From the NCBI RefSeq assembly GCF_001940455.1, contig NZ_MKQR01000009.1, positions 471,074 through 535,073 of the forward strand: 64,000 bases of DNA, given 5' to 3'. Origin of the DNA: Actinokineospora bangkokensis (lineage in GTDB: Bacteria > Actinomycetota > Actinomycetes > Mycobacteriales > Pseudonocardiaceae). The position numbers and the translations under genes are program-made. Shown here one piece after another: positions 1-9,600 of this stretch; positions within the stretch are counted from its first letter, which is position 1, and each line of letters begins with the position of its first letter. Below the pieces are notes generated by a model that was not told where the DNA came from, searched no databases, and saw only the letters and a list, made by a program, of their open reading frames with translations.

Positions 1-1554
1 CCCGCCGATCCGGGCCGCCGTCAGGCGCGGCGGCAGCCGGTCCGCCGCGCGCAGCTGCCGCCACTGGTCGAGGTTCAACGTCAACTCCCGCACCCCCAGG
101 TCGGCCACCGCGGCGATGTCGTCCACCCACGCCTCCGACAGGTCGAGCCTGCGCAGCCGGGGCAGGTGCGGCAGCGCGGCCACCGCGACCCGGGTCCCCG
201 CCAGCTCCAGGTCCCACAGGCACCGGTGCCCGGCGAACGCGCCGAGGTCGGCCACCGTCGCGTTGACCGACAAGCCCTCCAGCAGCGGCGGCGCCCCGAC
301 CCGCACCTGCCCCATCCGGTTCAGGTGCGCCGTCCGCACCATCGGCAGCAGCGCCAGCGCGCCCAAGTCGCTGTCACAACCGTCGAACAGGAACACCTCC
401 TGCACCGCGTCGAGGTCCTCCACCTCCGCCAGCACCTGCGGCAGCGCCCGGCCCGCCATCGACCGCGACAGCGAGTAGTCCGGCACGTGCCAGTGCTCTT
501 CCGCCAGCACCACCGCGTCGAACCCGGCGCTCTCCGGGTCCAACCGCCCACCCTCCACCGCCTCGACGACATCGCTCAGCAACCGCGCCACCGACTCCGC
601 GACGTACTCCACGCGATCGATCCCCCGGCCGGTCTCCACCACCTGCCCCACCCGCCCCAGCGGCCCGGGTGAGAAGTCGAGGAAGAACGTGCTCCCCGCG
701 AAGTCGCCTGCGAACGCCACCTGCCGCCCACCCGGTGCCCGCGCCACCATGCCCGGGGGATAGGCGTCCAGCAGCACCTCCACGTCGAACGGGTTCTCCA
801 CCGGTCGCACCGCGACGACCCCGGTGCGGTGGTAGTGCGCCACGGTCGCCAGGGGGAGGAGCGACATCCGCCCGAGCAACCCGATCTCGTGCCTGTCCGG
901 CCCCCACAACAAGTGCAGCGCCCGCACGTCCTCGGGCAACCGCACACCCAACTCCCGCTCGACCGCCTGCAACTCCTGTTCGGTCGAGGGCGCACCCCGA
1001 TTCGGCTGCTTGCCCTTCGTCGCCGAGTAGCCGCGCGTGAACCTCTCCAGCAGACCCTCGACGTGGGCCAGAACCGCTGGGTCGGTCGGCGCCGTCGACG
1101 GTGCGGGGAACTCCGGCAGGGCCCCGGACTCGATGGGCCGCAACCAGAACGTGTCCGGCCGGGCCAGCTCGTACGAGTACCGGAACTCCGCCCGCTCCCC
1201 GTCGAGGAACAACTCCAACGCGATCGGCCGATCCTCCCCATCAGGCCGCAACGCCGCCACGATCTCCGCCACCACCTCCCCGTGCGCCACCGGAACCCCC
1301 GCCACCGTCAACCCGTTCCGGTACGACGTGGTGCCAGGGGCCACCAGCCCCCCGCCGCTGTCCACCACCACCTGCCACGCCGTCGGCCCCACAGGCCCGT
1401 TCGGCCGCAACTCCCGCGTCACCCGCTCCGCCGCGCTCGCCCCGCTCGGCAGGTCCCGCACGGGCAGGAAGGGCGAAGCACCGCCCGAGGCCCGCAACGC
1501 ACGCGCCAACCGCTCCACGGCCACAGCCGCCGCCTCAGGCAAGTTCGGGAACAC
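1..1554 (-). CDS. SMI1/KNR4 (SUKH) domain protein with C-terminal leucine-rich segments, partial
   Basis: The frame is open from a GTG at 1554 to the window edge, giving 518 codons; the C-terminus lies outside. After about 175 residues of unrecognised sequence comes an SMI1/KNR4-like domain (STEQELQAVERELGVRLPED, then LHLLWGP), a fold used in SUKH immunity proteins and in many actinomycete proteins of unknown role. The visible end turns into leucine-rich segments (LPRLRRLDLSEAWV, GVRELTLNL). The only possible start is this GTG, because an in-frame stop, which is the TGA of the upstream ppk2 gene, lies 54 bases before it; a GGAGG sits about 17 bases upstream. It may be cotranscribed with ppk2. 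No toxin partner is visible here, so an immunity role is not supported. Confidence 0.72.
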   Translation of the reverse strand, partial: MFPNLPEAAAVAVERLARALRASGGASPFLPVRDLPSGASAAERVTRELRPNGPVGPTAWQVVVDSGGGLVAPGTTSYRNGLTVAGVPVAHGEVVAEIVAALRPDGEDRPIALELFLDGERAEFRYSYELARPDTFWLRPIESGALPEFPAPSTAPTDPAVLAHVEGLLERFTRGYSATKGKQPNRGAPSTEQELQAVERELGVRLPEDVRALHLLWGPDRHEIGLLGRMSLLPLATVAHYHRTGVVAVRPVENPFDVEVLLDAYPPGMVARAPGGRQVAFAGDFAGSTFFLDFSPGPLGRVGQVVETGRGIDRVEYVAESVARLLSDVVEAVEGGRLDPESAGFDAVVLAEEHWHVPDYSLSRSMAGRALPQVLAEVEDLDAVQEVFLFDGCDSDLGALALLPMVRTAHLNRMGQVRVGAPPLLEGLSVNATVADLGAFAGHRCLWDLELAGTRVAVAALPHLPRLRRLDLSEAWVDDIAAVADLGVRELTLNLDQWRQLRAADRLPPRLTAARIGG

Positions 1555-1608
1555 CCCGCGAGTCTGGCAGACCTCCGCGCCCGCGGGCGCGTGATCTTGC
1601 CCGGCGGG

Positions 1609-2610
1609 TCAGCGGGCGGGGACGAGCAGGTCGGGGTGGCTGCCCGGGCCCGCGTGGTCGTTGGGGGCGGCCAGCGGTGTCGGGCTCAGGTCGGTCTCGT
1701 CCTCGCCCGCCTCCAGGAGGGTGTCCGCCGGGCCGACGATGCGCGGATCGGGCGTGCCCACCACGTCGTCGTCGCGGTCGGTGTAGTCGAAGCGGGCCAG
1801 GACGCTGCGCATCGCTTCGATGCGGGCGCGCTTCTTGTCGTTGGACCGGACCACCGTCCACGGGGCCTGTTCGGTGTCGGTGGCGCGGAACATGGCCACC
1901 TTCGCCGCGGTGTAGTCGTCCCACCGGCCCAGCGACTGCACGTCGGTGGGGCTGAGCTTCCACTGCCGGATCGGGTCGAGCTGGCGGATGGCGAAGCGGG
2001 TGCGCTGCTCGTTGCGCGACACCGAGAACCACAGCTTGACCAGCAGCACCCCGTCGTCGGTGAGCATCTGCTCGAAGGCGGGTGCCTGGCGCAGGAACCG
2101 GCGGTACTGGTCGTCGTCGCAGTAGCCCATGACCCGCTCCACGCCCGCTCGGTTGTACCAGGACCGGTCGAACAGCACGATCTCCCCGGCCGTGGGGAGG
2201 TGCGTGACGTAGCGCTGGAAGTACCACTCACCGCGCTCGCGCTCGGTCGGCTTGTCCAGCGCGACCACCCGCGCCCCCCGCGGGTTCAGGTGCTCGGTGA
2301 ACCGCTTGATCGTCCCGCCCTTCCCCGCCGCGTCCCGCCCCTCGAACAGGACCACCATCCGCCGACCGGTGTCCTTGACCCAGTACTGCATCTTCAGCAG
2401 CTCGATCTGCAACCCCCGCTTGACCGCCTCGTACTCCCGGCGCCGCATCCGCTCGTCGAACGGGTGCCCTTCCCGCCACGTCTCCACCGGCGACCCGTCC
2501 GCCCGCAGCAACACCGGTTCGTCGTTGTCGGAGCAGTCGACCCGCACGCCCTCCCGCAGCTCCGGGAGGACACCCTCAACATCAATCTCCGCAGCCATGG
2601 ATCCAGACAT
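1609..2610 (-). CDS. ppk2: Polyphosphate kinase 2 (PPK2 family)
   Basis: PPK2 enzymes move phosphate between inorganic polyphosphate and nucleotides in the cytoplasm. The 333-residue product has the family signature: a Walker A loop GRDAAGKGG, the Walker B-type segment FDRSWYNRAGVERVMG, and the lid region with RNEQRTRF, all in the single-domain (class I) layout. Typical length is about 300 residues. The ATG at 2610 is chosen because GGGGAT lies eight bases upstream; ATG 2598 is an alternative, and ATG 2661 would add a poorly conserved tail. The C-terminal 40 residues are low complexity. Transcribed with the following SUKH-LRR gene, 54 bases downstream. Whether it makes ADP, ATP or GTP cannot be told from sequence. 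Confidence 0.93.
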   Translation of the reverse strand: MSGSMAAEIDVEGVLPELREGVRVDCSDNDEPVLLRADGSPVETWREGHPFDERMRRREYEAVKRGLQIELLKMQYWVKDTGRRMVVLFEGRDAAGKGGTIKRFTEHLNPRGARVVALDKPTERERGEWYFQRYVTHLPTAGEIVLFDRSWYNRAGVERVMGYCDDDQYRRFLRQAPAFEQMLTDDGVLLVKLWFSVSRNEQRTRFAIRQLDPIRQWKLSPTDVQSLGRWDDYTAAKVAMFRATDTEQAPWTVVRSNDKKRARIEAMRSVLARFDYTDRDDDVVGTPDPRIVGPADTLLEAGEDETDLSPTPLAAPNDHAGPGSHPDLLVPAR

Positions 2611-2677
2611 ACCCGACGATCCCCGGCCGCAACCCCCGATCTCGCCCGGCCCGGTGCCCACCCCGCGGGGAGGGCGG

Positions 2678-3901
2678 TCAGGGGGTGGACGAGGGGTGGC
2701 GGACGGAGGGGGACAGGAGGGGGAGGGTGACGATGAGGGCGAACAGGATGCCGCCGAGGAGCATGGCCTCGGTTTGGCCGGTGGCGGCTGCCAGGGGGGC
2801 GACGGCCAGTTGGCCGACCGGGACGGCGGCGAAGGAGACGAGGTCGTCGTAGGCGGAGATCCGGGACAGCAGGGTGTTGGGGACCTTCTGCTGGAGGAGG
2901 GTTTCCCAGGTGATGGCCATGGTGCCGTGGCCGATGCCCGCGATGAGGGAGGTGGCGACGAGCAGCCAGACGGGTGCGGAGAGGGCGAGGGCGATGAGGG
3001 GGAGGGCGCCGGTGGCGAAGCAGAGCAGGCCGGTGGGGAGGGAGCGGGCCCGGAGGCGGTAGAGGGCCGTGGTGGCGACGAGGGTGCCGATGGCGCGGGC
3101 GCTGAGGATGAGGCCCCAGGCCGCGGCGCCGATGGTGGTGTCGGCGATGGTGGGGCCGAGGACGTTCCAGACGCCGACGTAGATGGCGTTGGTGGCGGCG
3201 AAGGCGAGGACGGTGAGGCAGACCCAGGTGAGGGCGCGGAAGGCGGTCCAGCCCTCGCGGAGTTCGTGCAGGAAGCCCGCGCGGCCGACCTCGACGGCGC
3301 CCGGGAGGGTGAGGCGGGCGAGGCAGGCGGCGGCGAGCAGGTAGGTGAGGGCGTCGATGGCGATGGCCCAGCCGCTGCCCGCGGTGAGGACGAGGGTGCC
3401 CGCCAGCGACGGGCCGACGATGGAGCTGAGGTTCTTGGAGGAGCCGAGCAGGGAGTTGGCGCGCTGGCGCTGGTCGGGCTCGACGAGCTGGGGGACGATG
3501 CCGCGCAGGGCGGGGGTGGTGAACGCGGTGAGCACGCCGTTGGCGAACTCCAGGGCGGCGATGGCGGCGAGGTGGAAGCCGCCGGTGAGGAACAGGGCCG
3601 CGGCCGTGCCCTGGGTGGCCGCGGCGCCGAGGTTGGCCACCAGCAGGACGGTGCGGCGGGGGAAGCGGTCGCCGACGACGCCGCCGATGAGCAGGAACAG
3701 CAGCATGGGGACGCTGCGGGCGGCGAGGACGACGCCGAGGCTGCCCGCGCTGTGGGTGGCGTCGAGGACGGCGAAGGCGAGGGCGACCGGGGCCATGGCG
3801 CTGCCCGCCAGGGAGACGAGCCTGCCCGCGAAGAACCAGCGGAAGCCCGGGTTGCGCAGCGGTCCCGCCGACGTCGTGCCCGGTGCCTGCTCCTCGGTCA
3901 T
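2678..3901 (-). CDS. MFS exporter of the biosynthetic cluster
   Basis: A 407-residue integral membrane protein with about 12 hydrophobic helices and the MFS loop 2-3 motif GDRFPRRTV near residue 80. It resembles the drug/siderophore exporter branch (MFS_3, EntS-like). Its ATG overlaps the stop codon of the upstream NRPS gene (ATGA at 3898-3901), so the two are translationally coupled. That coupling is the best argument that it exports the product of the cluster or gives self-resistance. Substrate cannot be read from the sequence. Confidence 0.9.
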   Translation of the reverse strand: MTEEQAPGTTSAGPLRNPGFRWFFAGRLVSLAGSAMAPVALAFAVLDATHSAGSLGVVLAARSVPMLLFLLIGGVVGDRFPRRTVLLVANLGAAATQGTAAALFLTGGFHLAAIAALEFANGVLTAFTTPALRGIVPQLVEPDQRQRANSLLGSSKNLSSIVGPSLAGTLVLTAGSGWAIAIDALTYLLAAACLARLTLPGAVEVGRAGFLHELREGWTAFRALTWVCLTVLAFAATNAIYVGVWNVLGPTIADTTIGAAAWGLILSARAIGTLVATTALYRLRARSLPTGLLCFATGALPLIALALSAPVWLLVATSLIAGIGHGTMAITWETLLQQKVPNTLLSRISAYDDLVSFAAVPVGQLAVAPLAAATGQTEAMLLGGILFALIVTLPLLSPSVRHPSSTP

Positions 3902-6687
3902 GGTCCCCCGTCCCCCCGCACCACCTCCAGCAAGCGGGTCAGCAGCTCGCCGTTGCGCATCATGCCGTTGTGGTGGAACTCGCCGGTGCGCACCACGCGG
4001 GCGGCGCCGATCCTAGGGGTCGCGCGCAGCTGGAGCTCCACCGGCGTGTAGAGGTCGCCGTCGTAGACCAGGGCGGCGACGGGCACGTCGTTGGCGGCCA
4101 GCCGGTCGAGGTCGTAGAGGTCGGGCCAGTCGGACTCCTCGGCCAGCAGGTGCGCCGCGCCCGCGAAGGGGCGCAGCTCGGTGAACTCCTCGAACATCCA
4201 GGGGTAGATCATCTCCCCGATGAGCAGCGGCGGGTCGGCGTCGGTCAGCTCGGGGAACTCGGCCAGCACGCGGTGCGCGGCCCAGCGGGTCGGCCGGTCG
4301 GGGCCCGCGTAGAGGAACTCCTGCAGGGCGTAGAGCTGCGCGTCGGTGAACCCGGTCTCGGCGGCGACCGCGCGCAGGAACCCCTCGGACACCCGGTCGC
4401 CGTCCCAGGCCTGCCGCAGGACGGCGTGCACGCGGTCGGGGCCGTTGCTCATGCCCAGGTTGCGCCCGACCAGCCGCAGGCGCCTGCTGGTGAGCCGGGC
4501 CCCGTCGGGCAGCCGCACGTCGTGGGTGTCCAGGTGGGCGGCGAGGCGCTTGAGCAGGTCGGCGTCGTCGGGGTGCTCGGCGAAGTAGGCGGAGTTCTTG
4601 CGCAGCAGTTCGGCGTAGGTGTGCCGGTAGACCTCGTCGGCGGTGGCGCCCAGCGGGGGCACCCCGCCGGAGATCAGCACGGCCGACAGCGCCTCGGGTG
4701 CCAGCGACAGGTAGGTCAGGGCGAGGAAGCCGCCGTAGCTCTGGCCCAGCAGGGTCCACTTCGCGCCGCCCGCGACCCGGGCGCGCAGGACTTCGGCGTC
4801 GCGGACGATGCTGTCGGCGCGGAAGCGGGTCACGTGCGCGGCGATCTCCTGGTCGGTGCGCCCGGCCATGGTGCTCGCGGTGATGGGGGCGCTGCGCCCG
4901 CCGCCGCGCTGGTCGAACAGCAGGACGCGGTGGTCCTCCAGCGCGGTCGTCAGCCACCCACCGGCGAAGGCGGGTGGTGGGCTCGGCGCGCCGGGGCCGC
5001 CTTGCAGGAACAGCAGCCACGGCAGGTCGTCGTGCTCGCGACCGCGGGCGACGACCTCCTGGGCGAACACCTCGATGGTGGGGCCGTCCGGGTCGGAGTG
5101 GTCGAGGGGCACCGGCACGCGGTGCTCGCGGAGGGTGAACTCGTCGGTGGTCATCCGCGTGTTGGCCGAGCGCGACGGGAAGGTGCGCAGCAGCTCGCGA
5201 CCGGTGTCGTCGGTGTCCGTTTCAGGGGTGAGACGGTGTCCGTAGCCGAGCGCGGGGGAGAGGCCGTCGGCGAGGTAGGCCAGGTACGGGGTCAGCGCGT
5301 TGGGCTCCGCGGACAGCGCGCGCAACCAGTCGTCGTAGCCGACGACGGCCACCGCGCGCCCGATGTAGCGGATGTTCGAGACGATCTCGCGCCAGCCGAC
5401 CGACCCCGCGGGCACCACCACGTCACCGGTCGCGCCCACCACCACCTCCGCCACGCGGGCCGCCGACGTGACGGGGAACGACAGCTCCAGGTCGGGGGCC
5501 GCCCGCACGGTCATGCACGCCCGCACCATCGCCGCGAGGAACCCGTCCGCCAGGTCCACGACGTCCTCGTGCTCGGACACGACCTGCCCGACCCGGATCG
5601 TCCGCGTGGGCACCCCCCGCTCGGCGGCCTGCCGCACGAGCCGGTCGGCCACCCACTTGCTCTGCGCCAGGCTGCCGGACACCTCCGAGGACGCGCTCAG
5701 CGGCGACAGGTGCGCCACCGCCTTCCCTGCACCCGTCGAGGCGAACCGCAGCACCTCCAGCGTGCTGAGGACGTTCACCGGCACCAGGTCGTCGAACGCC
5801 GCGCGCCGGTCGAAGCACTCGCCCACGTGCACGACCCGCGCCACCACCGCGGCCAGCGCGCGATAGGTCTCGGGCTCCATGCCCAGGAACGGTTGGGTGA
5901 GGTCACCGGGCACGGCGACCAGCCGATCGGCGTCCCCCGCCCGCCACAGCCCGCACTCCACCAACCGGACCCGCAGCAGTTCCTGCGCGGTCCCGGCATC
6001 GGCGGCGGGCACGAGGACGTGGACGGCCGCGTCGGTGTTGTCGGCGTCGGCGGCGTTGTCGGTGTCGGCGAAGGCCCGGACGATGTGCGGGATCGCCAGT
6101 CCGGTGATCAGCACACCCCCGGACCGGGCCGGTTCCCCGCACGGCCGGACGTCGGCGGGCAACTGGGCCAACGCCGCCAACCGGTCAGCGGGGACGCCGC
6201 GCACCGCGGCATCGGGAACGGGCTGCCACCCGCCGTCCCCGCCGGTCAGGCGCACCAGGGTGCGGATCGTCGGGCTTGCCATGAACGCCGTCAGGTCGAG
6301 CGGTGCGCCCCCGTTCTCCGCCCACCGCGCCGCCATCCGCACCGCGATGAGGGAGGTGCCGCCCAGCTCGAAGAAGTCCGCGTCCGGGCCGACCTCCGAC
6401 CGGCCCAGCACCTCCGCCCACAGCGCGCGCGCCGCTGACTCGGCCGGGGTGGCGTGCTCGGCGGCGGCCGGGGTCACACCGGGCGCGGGGGCGGCGGCGA
6501 GCGCGCGCAGCGCTCCCCGGTCGACCTTGCCGTTGGGCAGCGCGGGCAGGTCGTCGAGCACCACCACCCGGGACGGGACCATGGCGGGCAGCAGGCGTTC
6601 ACGGGCGAACCGGTGGACGTCCTCGCGCAGCGCCGCCGCCCACCGGGTGCGCGCCGGGTCGTTGGCCAGGTCGCGGGGTTCGTCCAT
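3898..6687 (-). CDS. NRPS protein: A-domain C-terminal end, carrier protein, degenerate thioester reductase domain, fused S33-type hydrolase
   Basis: This 929-residue protein starts inside what should be one A domain. Residues 1-60 are the C-terminal subdomain with the A10 lysine motif NGKVDR; residues 80-150 are a carrier protein with the pantetheine serine in LGGTSL (Ser112). Residues 190-500 align with NRPS terminal reductase domains (VPGDL, AQSKW), but the nucleotide-binding glycine loop reads LITGLAIPHI and the catalytic tyrosine before QSK is leucine, so reduction is probably lost. From residue 512 it continues without a stop into a proline-iminopeptidase-like alpha/beta hydrolase: oxyanion GGPG (563-566), FDQRGGGRS, nucleophile Ser650 in GQSYGG, later YDGD and a histidine in EFHHN. 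The ATG has GAGG six bases upstream and overlaps the previous gene by 89 bases. An internal ATG at 5154 could yield the hydrolase alone, but it lacks a clear ribosome site. Confidence 0.85.
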   Translation of the reverse strand: MDEPRDLANDPARTRWAAALREDVHRFARERLLPAMVPSRVVVLDDLPALPNGKVDRGALRALAAAPAPGVTPAAAEHATPAESAARALWAEVLGRSEVGPDADFFELGGTSLIAVRMAARWAENGGAPLDLTAFMASPTIRTLVRLTGGDGGWQPVPDAAVRGVPADRLAALAQLPADVRPCGEPARSGGVLITGLAIPHIVRAFADTDNAADADNTDAAVHVLVPAADAGTAQELLRVRLVECGLWRAGDADRLVAVPGDLTQPFLGMEPETYRALAAVVARVVHVGECFDRRAAFDDLVPVNVLSTLEVLRFASTGAGKAVAHLSPLSASSEVSGSLAQSKWVADRLVRQAAERGVPTRTIRVGQVVSEHEDVVDLADGFLAAMVRACMTVRAAPDLELSFPVTSAARVAEVVVGATGDVVVPAGSVGWREIVSNIRYIGRAVAVVGYDDWLRALSAEPNALTPYLAYLADGLSPALGYGHRLTPETDTDDTGRELLRTFPSRSANTRMTTDEFTLREHRVPVPLDHSDPDGPTIEVFAQEVVARGREHDDLPWLLFLQGGPGAPSPPPAFAGGWLTTALEDHRVLLFDQRGGGRSAPITASTMAGRTDQEIAAHVTRFRADSIVRDAEVLRARVAGGAKWTLLGQSYGGFLALTYLSLAPEALSAVLISGGVPPLGATADEVYRHTYAELLRKNSAYFAEHPDDADLLKRLAAHLDTHDVRLPDGARLTSRRLRLVGRNLGMSNGPDRVHAVLRQAWDGDRVSEGFLRAVAAETGFTDAQLYALQEFLYAGPDRPTRWAAHRVLAEFPELTDADPPLLIGEMIYPWMFEEFTELRPFAGAAHLLAEESDWPDLYDLDRLAANDVPVAALVYDGDLYTPVELQLRATPRIGAARVVRTGEFHHNGMMRNGELLTRLLEVVRGDGGP

Positions 6688-9600
6688 CGTGGTCCTCGGG
6701 TCGGGTGGTGAAGGTGATGTCCAGCCGGGTCGGATCGCCGGAGCGGGCGGGCCGCACGTGGGCGCGCAGGCCGCGCTCGGCGGCGACGCGGTGCGCCTCG
6801 GCGGGGTCGACGGCGTGCGCGGTGTCGAGCGCCCACACCGAGCGGGCGACCTCCCACGCCGTCACGTCGTCGGCGGCGCTGTCCACGGCGGACAGGGCCG
6901 CGGTGGGGCGCACCAGCCGGGCGTTCGGCACGTCGAGCAGCACCCGTCCGGCTTCGGCGTGCTCGGCCAAGCCGCCGTCCTCCCCGGGCGCCCACGGCGC
7001 GCCGGTCGGCTCCGGCGCCGCGGCGTCGGGGTGTCCGGGGCCCAGCAGGGTCACGTCCCAGCGGAACCTCGACATCTCCGTCCACACCCGGTCGGCCCGG
7101 CACTCGACGCGGGCGGTGGTGCCGGGGTGGCGGGCCAGCACGGCGTCGAAGAACCCCGGGGTCAGGCACAGCTCGTGCTCGGCCGCCACGTGCCGCTCGA
7201 CCACGGCGCGCAGCTCGGCGGCGGGCAGCAGCCGCGGGCAGCGCCGCACCTGGACGTCGGCGTGGAAGTGGGCGAGCAGGCGGGCGTCGCGGACGTCCCC
7301 GACGAACACCGCGCCCGCGGGGCCCGCCACGCGCAGCGCCTCGTCGAGCACGCCCGCCAGGTGGTCGGCGTCGGGGAAGTACTGGACCACGGAGTTGAGC
7401 ACCACGACGTCGGCCGAGGCGGCCGGCAGCTCGGCCAGCACCCTGGCGTCGCCCTCGCGGAAGGACACCCCGTCGCGGCCGACGAGCGCCGCGGCCGCGG
7501 CGGCCAGCGCCTCGCCGGAGAAGTCGATCGCCAGGTACCGCTCCCAGCCGTCGAGCGAGCGCGCCAGCAGGCCGCCGCCCGCGCCGACGTCCACGACCCG
7601 CCGGGCGCCCAGCGACCGCACCCGGCGCACCGTGGCGCCGAGCCAGTCGGCCATGGTGGGCTCGGGGATGCGCTCGCCGGTGTAGCTGTCGACCCAGCCG
7701 GGGAACTGGCCCGCCGCCCGGTAGCTGGCGTCCCAGACGTGCAGCCAGTCGGTGATGACGGGTTCGCGCTCGCGGCCGCGGCGGGGGCGCACGAACGCGA
7801 CCAGCTCGTCGCCGCGGGCGTCGTCCCGGTCGACGACCACCGCGGCCGCCTCGACCAGCGGGTGCTCCGACAGCACCGACTCCACCTCGTCCAGCTCCAC
7901 CCGGTGCCCGCGCACCTTGACCTGCCGGTCGTCGCGGCCCAGGAACTCCAGCGCGCCGTCGCGGCGCCACCGCACGAGGTCGCCGGTGCGGTAGTGGCGG
8001 TCGGGCCCCGGGGTGAACCGCTCGGCGTCCAGCTCGGGGCGCCGGAAGTAGCCCCGCGCCACACCGTCCCCGCCGATCCACAGCTCCCCGGTGACCCCGA
8101 CGCACGCGTCGCCGCCCAGGCCGTCGACCACGCGCAGGGTGGTGCGGTTGATCGGGCGGCCGATCGGCACGAGCGGGACGCGCGTGTCCGGCTCAGCCAC
8201 GTCATGCGTAAGCGACCAGATGGTCGTCTCGGTGGGCCCGTACATGTTCACCACCCGCGCCCCCGGCACCCCGGTGACGAGTTGCTGCGCCAACCCCTGC
8301 GGCAGCAGCTCCCCGCCCACCAGCAGCGCCCGCACCCCGCCGAGCGCGGCCAGGACCTCGGGTTCGGCCGCCACGGCGGTGAGGAAGGACGGCGTCGCCT
8401 GCGCCACGGTCGGGCGGAACCGGCCCAGCAGCTCCAGCAGCGAGCCCGGCCCGTGGCGCAGCCTGCCCACCATGCCCTCCGGGCAGATCGCCGTGGTGGC
8501 GCCGCGCGCCAGCGGCCACAGCAGCTCCAGCACGGAGATGTCGAAGGATGCGCTGGTCTGGGCGAGCACCCGGTCGTCGGGGGACAGGCCGATGGCGTCA
8601 TCCATGCCGACGAAGAAGTTCGTGACGTTGCGGTGCTCCAAGACTGTGCCCTTGGGACGGCCCGTGGACCCGGAGGTGTACATGACGTAGGCCGCGTCGC
8701 CCGGACCCGCCACGTCCTCGGGCGGCTCGTCCGCGCCCGCCCGCTCGACGTGGACCACGGGCGCGGTGGTGGGGGGCGGGTCCACGCCTGCGCCGACCAC
8801 CAGGCACGCCAGGTCGGCGTCCTCGGTGATGAACCGCAGCCGCTCGGCCGGGAAGCCGGGGTCGAGCGGCAGGTACGCCGCACCCGCCGCCTGCGCGCCC
8901 AGCAGCCCGACCACGAGGTCGACGCCGCGCCGCACGCTCACCCCGACGCGGTCGCCCCGGCCCACGCCGAGCGCGCGCAGCCGGTGCGCGAGGTGGTTGA
9001 CCCGGCGCTCCAGCTGCCGGTAGGTCGTGCTGCCCGCCGGGTCGAGCACGGCGATCGCGCCCGGCCGCCCGGCGGCGGCAGCGCGGAACTGGGCGTGGAC
9101 GGTGCGGGCGTGGGCGTCGGGCAGCTCGGGTCCGGTGCTCCACGCGGCCACCGCCGCGCGCTCGTCCGCCGAGCGCAGGTCCACCCCGGTCGCCAGGGCG
9201 GACGGGTCGTCGGCGATCGCCGCCAGCGCCGTCCGGTAGTAGCCGGGCAGGTTGTCGACGACCGCCGGGTGCACCCGCGCCCGGTCGGCGCGGATGACCA
9301 GGTCGCGGCCGTCCAGCACGACGGTGAGCGGGAAGTCCTCCCCGGTCCCGCCCACCGCGCTGTCGACGACCAGCCCGGACCCGCGGACCTGCTCCCACTC
9401 GACGGGTTCGGCTTCCGCCCGCGCCACGTCCGCGGCGATCCCGGCCCAGCTCGACCCGGTCAGGTCGACGCGGACCACGACGGCCGGGCTCCCGGCGAGC
9501 ACGGTGACCACTTCGGCCCGCGACGTGAGGGAGCCGAGCACCCGCAGGTGCGCCACCGCCGCGAGCACGCGCGCGGGCCAGCCCGCGCCCGGCAGCGCCA

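Noticed and set aside
829-6438. Very long plus-strand open frames opposite the cluster and ppk2
   Set aside because: They are antisense shadows of GC-rich genes: composition is repetitive in Arg, Gly, Val and His, no domain is recognisable, and well-conserved enzymes lie on the other strand.
5154-6687. Separate gene for the S33-type hydrolase beginning at ATG 5154
   Set aside because: The upstream domain continues in frame without a stop, and no Shine-Dalgarno is seen before this ATG; it is treated as one fusion protein.
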